39,305 nucleotides of DNA from the NCBI RefSeq assembly GCF_013299185.1, contig NZ_JAAFKG010000069.1, positions 1-39,305 on the forward strand, written 5' to 3'. The position numbers were made by a program, and so were the translations under genes. Of the stretch, positions 23,709-32,802 are shown piece after piece. The notes below the pieces were generated by a model, which saw only the letters and a list, made by a program, of their open reading frames with translations, did not search any database and was not told the origin of the DNA. The stretch comes from Microcoleus sp. bin48.metabat.b7b8b9.023. Its GTDB lineage: Bacteria > Cyanobacteriota > Cyanobacteriia > Cyanobacteriales > Microcoleaceae. Each line of letters opens with the position of its first letter. Within the stretch, counting starts at the first letter, position 1.

Positions 23709-26153
23709 TTATCCTTTCACAGGCAAAACGATCGCAAACTCAGTGCCAACTCCAGACTGGGACTTCGCCTCGATAGTGCCACCATGTTTTTCTACCACAA
23801 TCTGATGGGCAATTGCCAACCCCAATCCCGTTCCTTTCCCGACAGCTTTTGTCGTGAACAAATGGTCGAATATGTGTTTTTTTACTTCTTCTGGCATCCC
23901 GGTTCCGTTATCAGCAATTTTAATTATAATATAATCTTCCCCGATTACATTAGTGCAAATCGTAATGCGGTTGGGATTGACAGCAATTTCGTGAAAAGTG
24001 CGTCCAATATTTAACTCTTCTAAGGCATCGATCGCATTGGCAAGTAAGTTCATAAAAACTTGATTTAATTGACCGGGAAAACATTCAATTTTAGGGATAT
24101 TACCGTATTTAGCTATCACTTCAATCTGCGGGCGATTTTCGTTAGCTTTTAGACGGTGTTTCAAAATCAAAATAGCGCTATCAATCCCGTCGTGAATATT
24201 AAAAGGAACTTTGTAGTCTTTATCGCCTCGGGAGAATGTACGCAAACTGGTGCTGATGCTGGAAATGCGATCGCACCCGACTTCCATGGAATTAATCATC
24301 TTCGGTAAATCTTCCAAGAGATAATCGAGATCTATCTCTTCGGCATGGTTCGCAATTTCCGATTTGGGTGCATCAGAGCGATACAATTCTAAGTGTTCTA
24401 TTACATCTCCGAAACTTCTTTTAGCTTCACTTAAATTGCCCGAAATAAACCCAATAGGATTGTTGATTTCGTGGGCGACTCCGGCAACTAAATTACCTAA
24501 AGCCGACATTTTCTCATTTTGTACGAGTTGCAGTTGCGTTTGCTGTAAATCTTTTAAAGTTTGTTCGAGGCGCTGATTTTGCTGTTGCAAAAGTTCCTGT
24601 GCTCGCTTACGCTCGGTGGCATCAACACCCAAACCAATAATCCCGATCCTCTCGCCATCGGATTTTTTTAACTGCACTTTTGTGACTTCTAAATAGTGCA
24701 GTTTGCCGTCCACAAACATTAGAGTTTCGTTGGAGTAATGGGGTGAATCTTGGGCAAGACAGGCTGCATCTGAAACCAGGCAATTCGCTGCATTTTCTCC
24801 GAGTATATCTTTGTAATGTTCGACAGCTAGTAAAGCGGAGAGAGACACACCGATATCTTGACAAAAAGTGTTGTTGAAAAAGTGTACTTTTCCCTGAGGA
24901 TTAACCATCCAAATCCAAATCGGAGCGACATCAAGAATCGCTTGCAGCATTTGTTTTTGCTCGGCAAGCTGAACTTCTGTTCGGCTGACTTTTGTTAGCA
25001 TTCGCTCTAATTTTTGGCTGTAATCCTGAGAACTTTTATATAGCAGAGCATTTGACAAACTGATGGCTGCTTGAGAACACAGGAGATTGAGATATTGCAG
25101 CCGATCGCGCGTAAAAACTCTTGCAGTTAACAGATTCTCTAGATACAAAATGCCGACTAACTTGTCTCGATCGAGAATCGGCAAACACGACAGGCTCTGC
25201 GGTTGGTATTTGAGGATGTAGGAGTCGGACTCCCAATCACATTGTTGAGGAATGCCCCGCAAAATCACAGGTTTTAACAATTCTTTAACGCAATCAACAA
25301 TGTTTAGGGGCAGGATATCGCTGTTTTGATCGAGTGTTGCGGATGATAAGTCGATCGCCCGATCGACGCCCAAATTGTCGATCGCTCTTGCAGCAGCAAT
25401 TTCCCATTGATTGCCGTTTTGCAAAATCAGCACTGCTTTCTCAACGCCTGTATTTCTCATCGCCAGTTGTATCAGTTTGGCAATTAGTTGCTGCAGATCT
25501 CTTTCACTAGAAAGCGCTTGACAAGCTTTTAGCAGAGTTGAAAAATTCCCAAAATCTGAGACTGTCGCCGACACAGACGGATTCATCAATGAAGGTACAG
25601 ATTGATTTTGTTTGGCAGGTATCGCGAAGGTTGCTAATGAATCTGTAGCGAGTTTAGCAGGCTGCAAAATCGCTGACAACAGTTGAGGATAGCATTTTTC
25701 TAATTCATCAATTTTGGCTCGATCTCCCGAGCGCAGATAGCAATCATAGGTGTCTATCATGTAGGCTATAGCAATTTTTTCTCTTCCCAATGACAGGTAA
25801 AACTTAGCAGCGAGTTCGCAAGCAAGAGCTTCTTCATTCAAAAAATCGTTAGCTTTAGCTCCGGCAATAGCTCGATCGTAAAGTTCCATTGCTTCTGTAG
25901 TCTTCCCAAAAACGCGAAGCCATTCTGCTTCAACCAGATCTAATTTGTGCTGGTGACTGTTCGGGTTACGGTGCGCGAATTCTTTGAGGTTTTTTTGAAT
26001 TACAAAAACACGTTTTAGGATTTGTTTTTGCTTTGTCGGTGCGGCATCTTCATAGACTGCTAAATGTGCCAGCGCATCGTAAAATTCGTGGATCATAGTT
26101 ACTAGCATTGCAACACAACTTTCCCATAAATCTTGTTGGTATCTCCCTGTCAA
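23709..26153 (-). CDS. GAF-PAS sensor histidine kinase with a TPR-like N-terminus
   Basis: 814 aa from TTG 26153 (internal ATGs at 26108 and 26096 are alternatives). Residues about 20-160 are helical repeats (EFYDALAHLAVYEDAAPTKQ, EAMELYDRAIAGAKANDFLN) of the kind found in giant PknB-AAA-GAF kinases of cyanobacteria. A GAF domain (about 215-375), a PAS/PAC domain (about 405-515) and a coiled coil (about 515-545) follow. The HisKA box has His561 in ALGNLVAGVAHEINNPIGFI. The HATPase has IADNGTGMPEEV and GKGTGLGLAIAHQIVVEKHG. No receiver or membrane span is seen, so the sensor is cytosolic. It appears to be a complete kinase core lacking the PknB and AAA domains, perhaps a truncated descendant. 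The response partner is not adjacent; a REC-cyclase lies 1.5 kb upstream on the same strand. Confidence 0.92.
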   Translation of the reverse strand: MTGRYQQDLWESCVAMLVTMIHEFYDALAHLAVYEDAAPTKQKQILKRVFVIQKNLKEFAHRNPNSHQHKLDLVEAEWLRVFGKTTEAMELYDRAIAGAKANDFLNEEALACELAAKFYLSLGREKIAIAYMIDTYDCYLRSGDRAKIDELEKCYPQLLSAILQPAKLATDSLATFAIPAKQNQSVPSLMNPSVSATVSDFGNFSTLLKACQALSSERDLQQLIAKLIQLAMRNTGVEKAVLILQNGNQWEIAAARAIDNLGVDRAIDLSSATLDQNSDILPLNIVDCVKELLKPVILRGIPQQCDWESDSYILKYQPQSLSCLPILDRDKLVGILYLENLLTARVFTRDRLQYLNLLCSQAAISLSNALLYKSSQDYSQKLERMLTKVSRTEVQLAEQKQMLQAILDVAPIWIWMVNPQGKVHFFNNTFCQDIGVSLSALLAVEHYKDILGENAANCLVSDAACLAQDSPHYSNETLMFVDGKLHYLEVTKVQLKKSDGERIGIIGLGVDATERKRAQELLQQQNQRLEQTLKDLQQTQLQLVQNEKMSALGNLVAGVAHEINNPIGFISGNLSEAKRSFGDVIEHLELYRSDAPKSEIANHAEEIDLDYLLEDLPKMINSMEVGCDRISSISTSLRTFSRGDKDYKVPFNIHDGIDSAILILKHRLKANENRPQIEVIAKYGNIPKIECFPGQLNQVFMNLLANAIDALEELNIGRTFHEIAVNPNRITICTNVIGEDYIIIKIADNGTGMPEEVKKHIFDHLFTTKAVGKGTGLGLAIAHQIVVEKHGGTIEAKSQSGVGTEFAIVLPVKG

Positions 26154-26818
26154 ACTACTTCGGATTGCGGCTGGAATATATTGCCGATCCGGCGTTTATT
26201 TGTGATAAGATTTATCCCATTTTATCTGGCAGGTTACTATAAATAAAACTTCCCAGATAGGAATCTTTCATATATTTTAAAATAACTGACCTCCTTTCGA
26301 TTTCGTCGAGAATATCTGTTTGCTTGATGACTATTTCGAGCGATGCAATTAACTGTCACGCGATGCAGCTCGACGATCGCATTCTGGCACAACCGCCTCG
26401 CAGAAGTCCACAACAAATCGGTAACTGCGGGCGTAGGTTTTTATACTGCGGGCAGGAATTGCGCCCGGAATATCTAGATTTTTGGTCGTTTCGCGCCGAT
26501 CGGGAAACTACAAGAGTTTGCTACAGGCGGGTTAGCGGTTTCAATCGCCCACAGCCCCGAAAGCGGTTCGATAAATCGGTGTAAAATTCGCGATCGGGCG
26601 ATCTCCAGGCATTACCGCAGTCAAATGTACTGCATCTATTGTTGCATCCATATTGGCTGACCCCAAGCCAGGAATTAAGTTGAAAATAGTTAGTGTATCT
26701 ATCTTAGGGCATAAACAGCGAATTTTCGAGCTTTCGATCTAAAATTCTACTGATCTGCTACGGAATAATATTTTATACTGGGACGATCGGGACTAGAGTT
26801 TGTTACTTACGTATAGCC
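26154..26818. other. Intergenic region with a possible decayed coding segment
   Basis: No complete gene. On the minus strand an open stretch at about 26541-26684 reads GLGSANMDATIDAVHLTAVM and PGDRPIANFTPIYRTAFGAV, which looks like a coding remnant, but I do not recognise the family. HIP1-related GCGATCG sites are frequent. The 86-codon plus frame (26324-26584) is Arg/Gln-rich and not credible. Confidence 0.4.
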
Positions 26819-26921
26819 CAATACCATTTACTTAAGAAGAATCTGACTTGCAAAAAATGTCTGTACTGCCTAGAAAATCGTCAGATAAAATTCCTAAAAA
26901 AGGGTTAAGTAAACCGTATTG
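26819..26921. repeat. 103-bp MITE-like element with 17-bp inverted termini
   Basis: Left end CAATACCATTTACTTAA (26819 on) and right end TTAAGTAAACCGTATTG (to 26921) are inverted repeats with one mismatch. Inside is AAAATCGTCAGAT. The same terminal motif and core occur near 3948 and 4171. Confidence 0.8.
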
Positions 26922-27345
26922 ACGTATAGCCTTTCTCAAAAAGATGAGGTATAACTCAATACGGTTTACTTAAGATGTCCGAAGAGAGGAACGAAGCAAT
27001 CTCCGTATCTATTTTTCATAGCGGTTTACCCCCAGGGCGGTATACCAGTAAACGGTATTGAGGTATAACTGACAGCTTATATAACCACTTAAACCAAGGA
27101 GGCTCAAGCCCAACAACGTCCGCGAATCTTTCTGATAACCGCTATAGCCTTTCTCAAAAAGATGAGGTATGGCTGACAGCTTACATAACCGCTGAAATCA
27201 AGAGGGCTCTCTTCCCAACAACGTCCGCGAATCTTTCTGAAAACCGCTATATATAAGTTTCTACGGTTAATATTAAATGTCTTAAATGAACGCAAAACAC
27301 TGGTATTTTGCGTAGCAATACGCCAATAGAGTGTTCCTGAAAATA
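26922..27345. repeat. Nested MITE-like elements, no gene
   Basis: Two tandem copies of an element starting GAGGTATAACTGACAGCTTA (about 27059) and GAGGTATGGCTGACAGCTTA (about 27166), each carrying CCCAACAACGTCCGCGAATC and ending in ACCGCTATA. A fragment with CAATACGGTTTACTTAAG is at about 26958. Confidence 0.75.
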
Positions 27346-27373
27346 CTTTTTAATATTCAGTAAATCTAATATA

Positions 27374-27612
27374 TGAGAATTGGGAATTGGGAATTGGGAA
27401 TTGGGAATTGTAATTGGTAATTGTTAGCTGTTGACTGTTGACTGTTAACTGTTAACTGTTAACTGTTAACTGTTGACTGTTTAAACAATACCGATGCAAC
27501 CAGAAACGATATCATTAGTCATTAATCATTAGTCCTGCTGTCATTAGTCGCTCAACTGAGAACTGAGAACTGAGAACTGACAACCGTCAACTGACAACAG
27601 TCAACAGTCAAT
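27374..27612. repeat. Cluster of heptamer arrays
   Basis: Arrays of GAATTGG (about 27375-27408), GTTAACT/GTTGACT (about 27425-27480), AACTGAG (about 27553-27578) and GTCAACA/GACAACA variants (to 27612), all with 7-bp period. They end just before the stop of the REC-cyclase gene. Confidence 0.88.
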
Positions 27613-27615
27613 TGA

Positions 27616-28749
27616 CTACTTTCGCCCGAGCAACAAATAAGTCATCATTTCTCCTTTACCTTTAATTTCAACAGCACCGCGCATTTTCAAGGAAAAATAA
27701 TCTTTCAAACGCTCATAAACCGCAGCAGTCACCTGAATTTCTCCCGGAATACCGTTTGATTCCATCCGGTGAGCAACATTCACTGTATCCCCCCACAAAT
27801 CGTAACTAAATTTAGTTAAACCAATGACTCCCGCCACCACCCCACCAATATTTATCCCAATGCGGAGACTAAAAGTTTGATTGTGTTTGAGATTGAAGCT
27901 AGCCAGAGCAGCTTGCATATCGAGTGCCATTTGGGCGATCGCCTCTGCGTGATTTTCTTGCGGTTCCGGCAAACCGCCAACTACCATGTAAGCATCACCA
28001 ATAGTTTTGATTTTCTCTAAACCGTGCTCTAACGATAACCGATCGAATTGACTAAAAATTTGATTGAGAACTTTCACCGTTTCTGCCGCACTTTTTTGAG
28101 ATGCAAAATTTGTAAATCCCACCAAATCAGCGAATAAAACGCTGACATCCGAAAAGCTGTCAGCAATTATGCTTTGTCCTTCCTGCAAGCGATCGGCAAT
28201 CGGTTTAGGCAAAATATTTAAGAGCAATTCTTCAATTTCTTCTTTCTGAAATTTGGTTGTTTCCAAGAGCAACCGCGTTTCAATTTCTGCCTCTTCCCGA
28301 AAAGCGATTTCCAGTTGCAACATCTGATTTTTATGCGTAAGTTGCAGTTCTAATTCCCGCAGTCGCAATTGATTTTCAACCCTAGCTAGCACTTCTACTG
28401 CTTGAAAAGGTTTAATAATGTAATCCACCCCGCCAGCATTAAAGGCTTTCACCTTATGAGAAACTTCTACCAAAGCACTCAAAAAAATAATGGGAATGCC
28501 GCGAGTGCGATCGCTAGCTTTCAAGCGACTGCAAACTTCATAGCCATCGAGACCAGGCATCATAATATCCAGCAAAATTAAGTCAGGTTGAGTCAAATCT
28601 ACAGCTTCGAGTCCCCGTTGGCCACTAGATGCAAGTCGTACTTCATAGCCTTTTTTCGACAAGATTCGCTCCAGTAAACTTAAATTGTTAAGAGTGTCGT
28701 CAACAATTAAAATACTGCCCCTGAATTTTTCAAAAGATGGTTGATTCAT
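27616..28749 (-). CDS. Response regulator with adenylate cyclase output domain
   Basis: 377 aa from ATG at 28749. The receiver domain (residues about 12-128) has the phosphoacceptor Asp61 in PDLILLDIMMPGLDGYEV, acidic pair D17/D18 and Lys113 in VDYIIKPF. A coiled coil linker (about 128-175) leads to a class III cyclase domain (about 195-375): metal Asp208 in FADLVGFTNFA and Asp252 in TIGDAYMVVGG, adenine-selecting Lys248 and Asp317 (SYDLWGDTVN), Asn324 and Arg328 in NVAHRMES. All catalytic positions are present, so it should make cAMP under control of a histidine kinase. A GAF-PAS kinase gene lies downstream on the same strand, but 1.5 kb of repeats separates them. Heptamer arrays end next to its stop codon. 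Confidence 0.94.
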   Translation of the reverse strand: MNQPSFEKFRGSILIVDDTLNNLSLLERILSKKGYEVRLASSGQRGLEAVDLTQPDLILLDIMMPGLDGYEVCSRLKASDRTRGIPIIFLSALVEVSHKVKAFNAGGVDYIIKPFQAVEVLARVENQLRLRELELQLTHKNQMLQLEIAFREEAEIETRLLLETTKFQKEEIEELLLNILPKPIADRLQEGQSIIADSFSDVSVLFADLVGFTNFASQKSAAETVKVLNQIFSQFDRLSLEHGLEKIKTIGDAYMVVGGLPEPQENHAEAIAQMALDMQAALASFNLKHNQTFSLRIGINIGGVVAGVIGLTKFSYDLWGDTVNVAHRMESNGIPGEIQVTAAVYERLKDYFSLKMRGAVEIKGKGEMMTYLLLGRK

Positions 28750-29216
28750 CAGCTTGCTAGGAAGTTAGTTAAACTTAAGATCGGTTTAAATTAAAAACTT
28801 ACGGACGGTGTGTCGAAACCTTTTTTTTCATAAAACTACTTGTTGCAGCAAGCGAGAAAGAGCGATCGACCCTATTTTTGATGTAGGAATGCCTCCTTGA
28901 CTCAAATGTATACTAATTTGTCAGGTACAACAAAAGCTTTGCCTAAAACTTCATGTTGCGGGTAAATTCGATCGCCCTCTGTGTAGATTGATTGACTGCT
29001 AAGTTGATTGACCAGAAATAATTGGTTAAAAGCCCCAAGTCTTTGGCGTAGAAATTAAAATCAGACGATTCATTACTCCAATCCTCTGACTTCTAGGTAG
29101 AGTTCGCTGTCAATTGTCAACTGTCAACTGTCAACTGTCAACTGACTGCTTGATACCCGTTTTGAAAACAAACATATCGCACTATTCCCACCGCTGTTGC
29201 AATTTACACTACACTC
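28750..29216. other. Intergenic region with a heptamer run
   Basis: No gene found on either strand in the first 350 bp. A GTCAACT heptamer run lies at about 29107-29143. Probable promoter of the minus-strand REC-cyclase gene lies at its left side, but no confident box is seen. Confidence 0.4.
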
Positions 29217-29375
29217 ATGGACTTACTGGCACAGTTGGCGGGGCTAATTTTCCCGAAATTCTTAGTATACCTGGATTTAAAAGTACGATCGACATGGCGG
29301 GCGATCGAGAAATGGGCGCGATCTTTTCGTCATATCATCCCTGAGTCTCTGGTGCGACATTTTATTAAGAAATAA
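29217..29375 (+). CDS. Small 52-aa hypothetical protein
   Basis: ATG at 29217, stop at 29373-29375. The protein is MDLLAQLAGLIFPKFLVYLD, then LKVRSTWRAIEKWARSFRHI and IPESLVRHFIKK. It is basic, with a hydrophobic N-terminal helix and an amphipathic second half. Coding quality looks good, but there is no strong ribosome site and I recognise no homologue. It precedes the phosphoribulokinase-like gene by 134 bp. Confidence 0.4.
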   Translation: MDLLAQLAGLIFPKFLVYLDLKVRSTWRAIEKWARSFRHIIPESLVRHFIKK

Positions 29376-29509
29376 TACAATAATTTTACACATGGGGAAA
29401 CTCGGGAAGGGAGCAAGTCAAACCATGCGATTAGCGATCGGATCGAGTACAATTTTGATAAGATTTAAGATTCAGAAAAAATTTGCTATTGTCCGTCGGG
29501 GTAACAACA

Positions 29510-30439
29510 ATGAGCGATCGACCAATCATTCTCGGTATTGTCGGAGACAGCGCAGCAGGCAAAACCACCCTGACGCGGGGAATTGCCCAAGTATTGGGGC
29601 CAGAAAATGTCACTGTGATTTGCACAGACGACTATCATAGGTATGACAGACAGCAGCGCGCCGAAATCGGGCTCACAGCACTGCATCCCGACTGCAATTA
29701 CCTCGACATCATGCAGCAGCACCTCAGCCTGCTGCGTACAGGTCAAGCAATTCTCAAACCCATATACAACCACCACTCAGGTACATTCGATCCCCCGGAA
29801 TACATCAAGCCAGAAAAATTTGTAATAGTTGAAGGTTTGCTGGGTTACTCAACCCGAACTATCCGCGATTCTTACGATGTCAAAGTGTATCTTGCTCCCC
29901 CAGAAGAGTTGCGAACTCAGTGGAAAGTTAAGCGCGATATTATGAAGCGCGGTTATACTGAAGAACAGGTACTTGCAGAAATGGAAAAGCGGGAACCGGA
30001 TTCAGAAAATTATATTCGCCCCCAGCGCAAATTTGCCGATGTTGTAGTTAGCTTTTACCCGCCAGAAGCCGACAAAGAATCAAATTTGAGCGTGCGTTTA
30101 GTCCTGAGACCAACAATTCCTCACCCTGATTTTACTGAGATTTTAGCTCAAGGCAGCGATAGTTTTAAACCTGCCATTCGTTTGGGACTCGATCGCGATA
30201 TGGGGAAACCAGTAGATGTTTTAGAAGTAGACTCCCATGCTACCAGCGAACAAGTAAGCGAGCTGGAAAAGATTTTGTGCAACGAAATGCCCCACCTGCG
30301 GGGATTTTGCAGTGCCCAAGGCAACCAGGAAATTGGCAAACTAATCGGCACCACTGGCGAAGTTTTGCAAAGTTACCCGCTAGCTTTGACGCAGTTGCTA
30401 GTTGCATATCACATGATGAAAGCAATTCATGTTTATTAA
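29510..30439 (+). CDS. Phosphoribulokinase-family paralogue
   Basis: 309 aa from ATG at 29510 (an upstream ATG/TTG at 29483 is unlikely). The P-loop reads GIVGDSAAGKTT (residues 9-20) and is followed by VICTDDYHRYDR, HPDCNYLDIM and LKPIYNHHSGTF, all family markers. The P-loop cysteine that lets photosynthetic PRK be switched off by oxidation is replaced by alanine here; only the second Cys (Cys38) remains, so thioredoxin/CP12 control in the usual manner is not expected. This is therefore probably the second PRK-like protein of cyanobacteria, not the Calvin cycle enzyme; its substrate could be ribulose 5-phosphate or another sugar or nucleoside. Confidence 0.85.
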   Translation: MSDRPIILGIVGDSAAGKTTLTRGIAQVLGPENVTVICTDDYHRYDRQQRAEIGLTALHPDCNYLDIMQQHLSLLRTGQAILKPIYNHHSGTFDPPEYIKPEKFVIVEGLLGYSTRTIRDSYDVKVYLAPPEELRTQWKVKRDIMKRGYTEEQVLAEMEKREPDSENYIRPQRKFADVVVSFYPPEADKESNLSVRLVLRPTIPHPDFTEILAQGSDSFKPAIRLGLDRDMGKPVDVLEVDSHATSEQVSELEKILCNEMPHLRGFCSAQGNQEIGKLIGTTGEVLQSYPLALTQLLVAYHMMKAIHVY

Positions 30440-30447
30440 TTGATTTA

Positions 30448-30552
30448 TAGCGGTAATCAGAAAGATGAGGTATGTAGTTGGGATGCGAGCCCTCTATATT
30501 TAGTGGTTATATAAGCTGTCAGTCATACCTCATCTTTTTGAGAAAGGCTGTA
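30448..30552. repeat. 105-bp MITE-like element
   Basis: Starts TAGCGGTAATCAGAAAGATG and ends TACCTCATCTTTTTGAGAAA with GGCTGTA. The inverted core AAAGATGAGGTA / TACCTCATCTTT flanks a GATTATATAAGCTGTCAG-type interior. Same family at 23512, 27057 and 32094. Confidence 0.85.
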
Positions 30553-30739
30553 TCAGTCGGAGTGTAGTGCGATCGCCTCCGCCCGTGTTCTTTCTTAGGA
30601 GTGAGTGAGGATGCTCGCACTGCTGCCAATTCTCGCGAGCGCCGACAGCACTGTTATGAATACACGCGAGCGCGGACAGCACTAACGTAAAATGTGCCAA
30701 AGAACACTCTACAAAGCGCACCTACAAATAGCAATAGTT

Positions 30740-30776
30740 CGCCAGTAATTTTATCTACATAATTTACTGGCGAAAT
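30740..30776. terminator. Hairpin downstream of the 67-aa membrane gene
   Basis: TTCGCCAGTAA (30740-30750) pairs with TTACTGGCGAA (30766-30776), an 11-bp perfect stem with a 15-base loop. It follows the stop of the minus-strand gene; no U-run. Confidence 0.45.
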
Positions 30777-30789
30777 TGCGGAATTTGAT

Positions 30790-30993
30790 TTATATTATTT
30801 TTGCCATCACTGATGGCAAAGTCTGATTGACTGTAACCAATTGCTGAACTTGCGGCGATACTGGCAACTGACTTTGAGGTGCGGGAACCATTTCGCCTCG
30901 GAAGTCGAGGAGAGTGACGAGCAGCAGGTAGGCAACTGCTAGAATTACAGAAATGACGCCGGTGATAATAGCAATAATTTTTGAACGTTCCAT
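30790..30993 (-). CDS. Small 67-aa single-span membrane protein
   Basis: MERSKIIAIITGVISVILAV, then AYLLLVTLLDFRGEMVPAPQ. One hydrophobic segment (about residues 6-28) with a short basic cytoplasmic start, followed by a Pro/Gln-rich outer tail. ATG at 30993. Resembles short conserved hypothetical membrane proteins in cyanobacteria; function unknown. It is transcribed divergently from the ABC ATPase gene, 101 bp apart. Confidence 0.7.
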   Translation of the reverse strand: MERSKIIAIITGVISVILAVAYLLLVTLLDFRGEMVPAPQSQLPVSPQVQQLVTVNQTLPSVMAKII

Positions 30994-31094
30994 ATTCAGA
31001 AAAATTTAAGTGCAGCTAATCTTAGTTTAACATTAAATGGAGCAATTATTAAGGGACTTATGCAATAGAATATAATCAGGTGCTACTTATTTAT

Positions 31095-32084
31095 ATGACG
31101 AAAATGGAACCTGTTATAGATGCGCCAACTTCCACCCAGATGCCGGGGGCTACCCCAGTGGTGGAAACATTTGATCTGGGGAAGTTCTACCGTACTGGCT
31201 TCTGGATGAACGAAAAGATTGAATCGCTCAAAAATTGCACTCTGACTGTCTCTGAGGGGGAAACTTTCGGGCTGTTAGGGCAGAATGGAGCGGGGAAAAC
31301 TACGCTGCTGAAGACTTTGCTGGGGATAGTGCGGCCGACTTCTGGCAGGGCGCTGTTGTTGGGGAAGCCTTTGGGCGATCGCACTGTGAAGCAACGAGTC
31401 GGCTATTTGCCAGAAAATCCCTATTTTTACGATTATCTCACGGGCTGGGAATTTTTGCAATTTGCGGCGGGCTTATTTCAAATCCCCCCCTCGATTCAGC
31501 GGCAGCGAATTCCGCATTTACTAGATTTAGTTGGGCTAGCTCAATCGGCGGCAATTAAAAAACAGTTGCGCCAGTATTCTAAGGGAATGCTGCAACGGAT
31601 CGGCATGGCTCAAGCTTTGATTAACAATCCCGATGTAGTATTTTTGGATGAACCGATGTCTGGTTTAGATCCGATGGGGCGCTATCAGATGCGGGAGATA
31701 ATTTTATCGCTGAAAAATCAAGGGAAAACGATTTTTTTTAATTCGCACGTACTCTCGGATGTGGAGAAGATTTGCGATCGGGTGGCAATTTTGGCTCGCG
31801 GTGAGTTAATCTGTGTTGGTGCGATCGATGAACTTTTGGGTAATACTAAAACTTACCGAGTTCAAGGTAAGGGTGGCCATTTGAATATTCTGCAAAAATG
31901 GATACCGGATATGGAAGTTGATAATGATTTGTGGTACGGTCATTTGCAGGGACATCCGAAGGACTTTATTGCTAATTTGAGCGTGATGGGAGGGCAGCTA
32001 ATTGGGATGAATTTGGCTAAGCCTTCTTTGGAAGAGTTTTTTATTCAGCAACTGCAAGAAAGAGGGATTTATTCGAGCAGTTGA
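31095..32084 (+). CDS. ABC transporter ATP-binding protein (ABC-2 exporter type)
   Basis: 329 aa from ATG at 31095; a GTG at 31080 is upstream. Walker A is GLLGQNGAGKTTLLKTLLG, the Q-loop region VGYLPENPYFYDYLTGWEF, the signature QYSKGMLQRIGMAQALINNP, Walker B VVFLDEPMSGLDPMGR, with the switch His in IFFNSHVLSDVEKIC. The C-terminal 90 residues form the extra domain seen in CcmA/NatA/Nod-type exporters. The permease is not encoded nearby, so the partner subunit is elsewhere. Substrate unknown. Confidence 0.93.
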   Translation: MTKMEPVIDAPTSTQMPGATPVVETFDLGKFYRTGFWMNEKIESLKNCTLTVSEGETFGLLGQNGAGKTTLLKTLLGIVRPTSGRALLLGKPLGDRTVKQRVGYLPENPYFYDYLTGWEFLQFAAGLFQIPPSIQRQRIPHLLDLVGLAQSAAIKKQLRQYSKGMLQRIGMAQALINNPDVVFLDEPMSGLDPMGRYQMREIILSLKNQGKTIFFNSHVLSDVEKICDRVAILARGELICVGAIDELLGNTKTYRVQGKGGHLNILQKWIPDMEVDNDLWYGHLQGHPKDFIANLSVMGGQLIGMNLAKPSLEEFFIQQLQERGIYSSS

Positions 32085-32093
32085 AATAGGATA

Positions 32094-32198
32094 TAGCGGT
32101 TCTTAGAAAGATGAGGTATGTTGTTGGGCTTGGGCCCTCTTAGTGGAACTGGTTATATAAGCTGTCAGTTATACCTCATCTTTTTGATAAAGGCTATA
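32094..32198. repeat. 105-bp MITE-like element, second copy
   Basis: TAGCGGTTCTTAGAAAGATG at the left and ATACCTCATCTTTTTGATAA with AGGCTATA at the right; same family as 30448-30552. Confidence 0.85.
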
Positions 32199-32358
32199 TT
32201 TGTTGAAAACGGCTACCGCCGAGGCCATATCCGATAGATGGACAGGATGAAAACTCTGCCAAGAATAACTTGTTTGTTTTTCTTGGCATCAACCGCCCGA
32301 GTCAGGTGATGTTAGACAGGCCATGCAATCGCAGTTTGACCTTAGAATCCCCGCGCTT

Positions 32359-32595
32359 TTACGTGCCCGGAGTATGTCCGCGACGGAACCAAGCGAATAT
32401 ATTAAAATCTCCCTGCATTTTCTGCAATTCTTGTTGGTGCTGCTTAGCTGTAGCATAATACCACTGGCAATAAAGCTCAAATTCTTGACGGTATTTAACT
32501 TCGTCATAAAACTCACGGACAACTTGATGTCTCTGAAAAATTTCAGCCGTTGGAGTCGGTTCTGGGACAATGTTTTGTAGCTCGTGGGGCAACAT
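32359..32595 (-). CDS. Conserved small protein, 78 aa
   Basis: MLPHELQNIVPEPTPTAEIF, then QRHQVVREFYDEVKYRQEFE and LYCQWYYATAKQHQQELQKM. Helical, charged, rich in Gln and Tyr, without membrane segment. ATG at 32595; no clear ribosome site. The composition and the coding strand pattern look genuine; overlapping plus-strand frames are shadows. Function not recognised. Confidence 0.65.
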   Translation of the reverse strand: MLPHELQNIVPEPTPTAEIFQRHQVVREFYDEVKYRQEFELYCQWYYATAKQHQQELQKMQGDFNIFAWFRRGHTPGT

Positions 32596-32802
32596 AATTG
32601 TTTGGGGGCGACTGTGGCAAATATTTGCTGTGATTACTTTAAGTTAACACATTAATTCATCGAATTTTAGATTTGGGATTTTAGAATTTATAAGATTTAT
32701 AAAAAATCGTGCGTTGAGTTGGTTTATTCAGAGATTGTCGTGAGTCATGCGTCGCTGGGTAGATTTTTAGGGGCCTAAATTAAATAATTTACACTCTTGA
32801 AA

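Noticed and set aside
26324..26584. 86-aa plus-strand ORF
   Set aside because: Low-complexity Arg/Gln-rich, no ribosome site and no recognisable domain.
29510..30439. Calvin-cycle phosphoribulokinase
   Set aside because: The P-loop cysteine of the redox-controlled enzyme is missing and flanking regions differ; called a paralogue instead.
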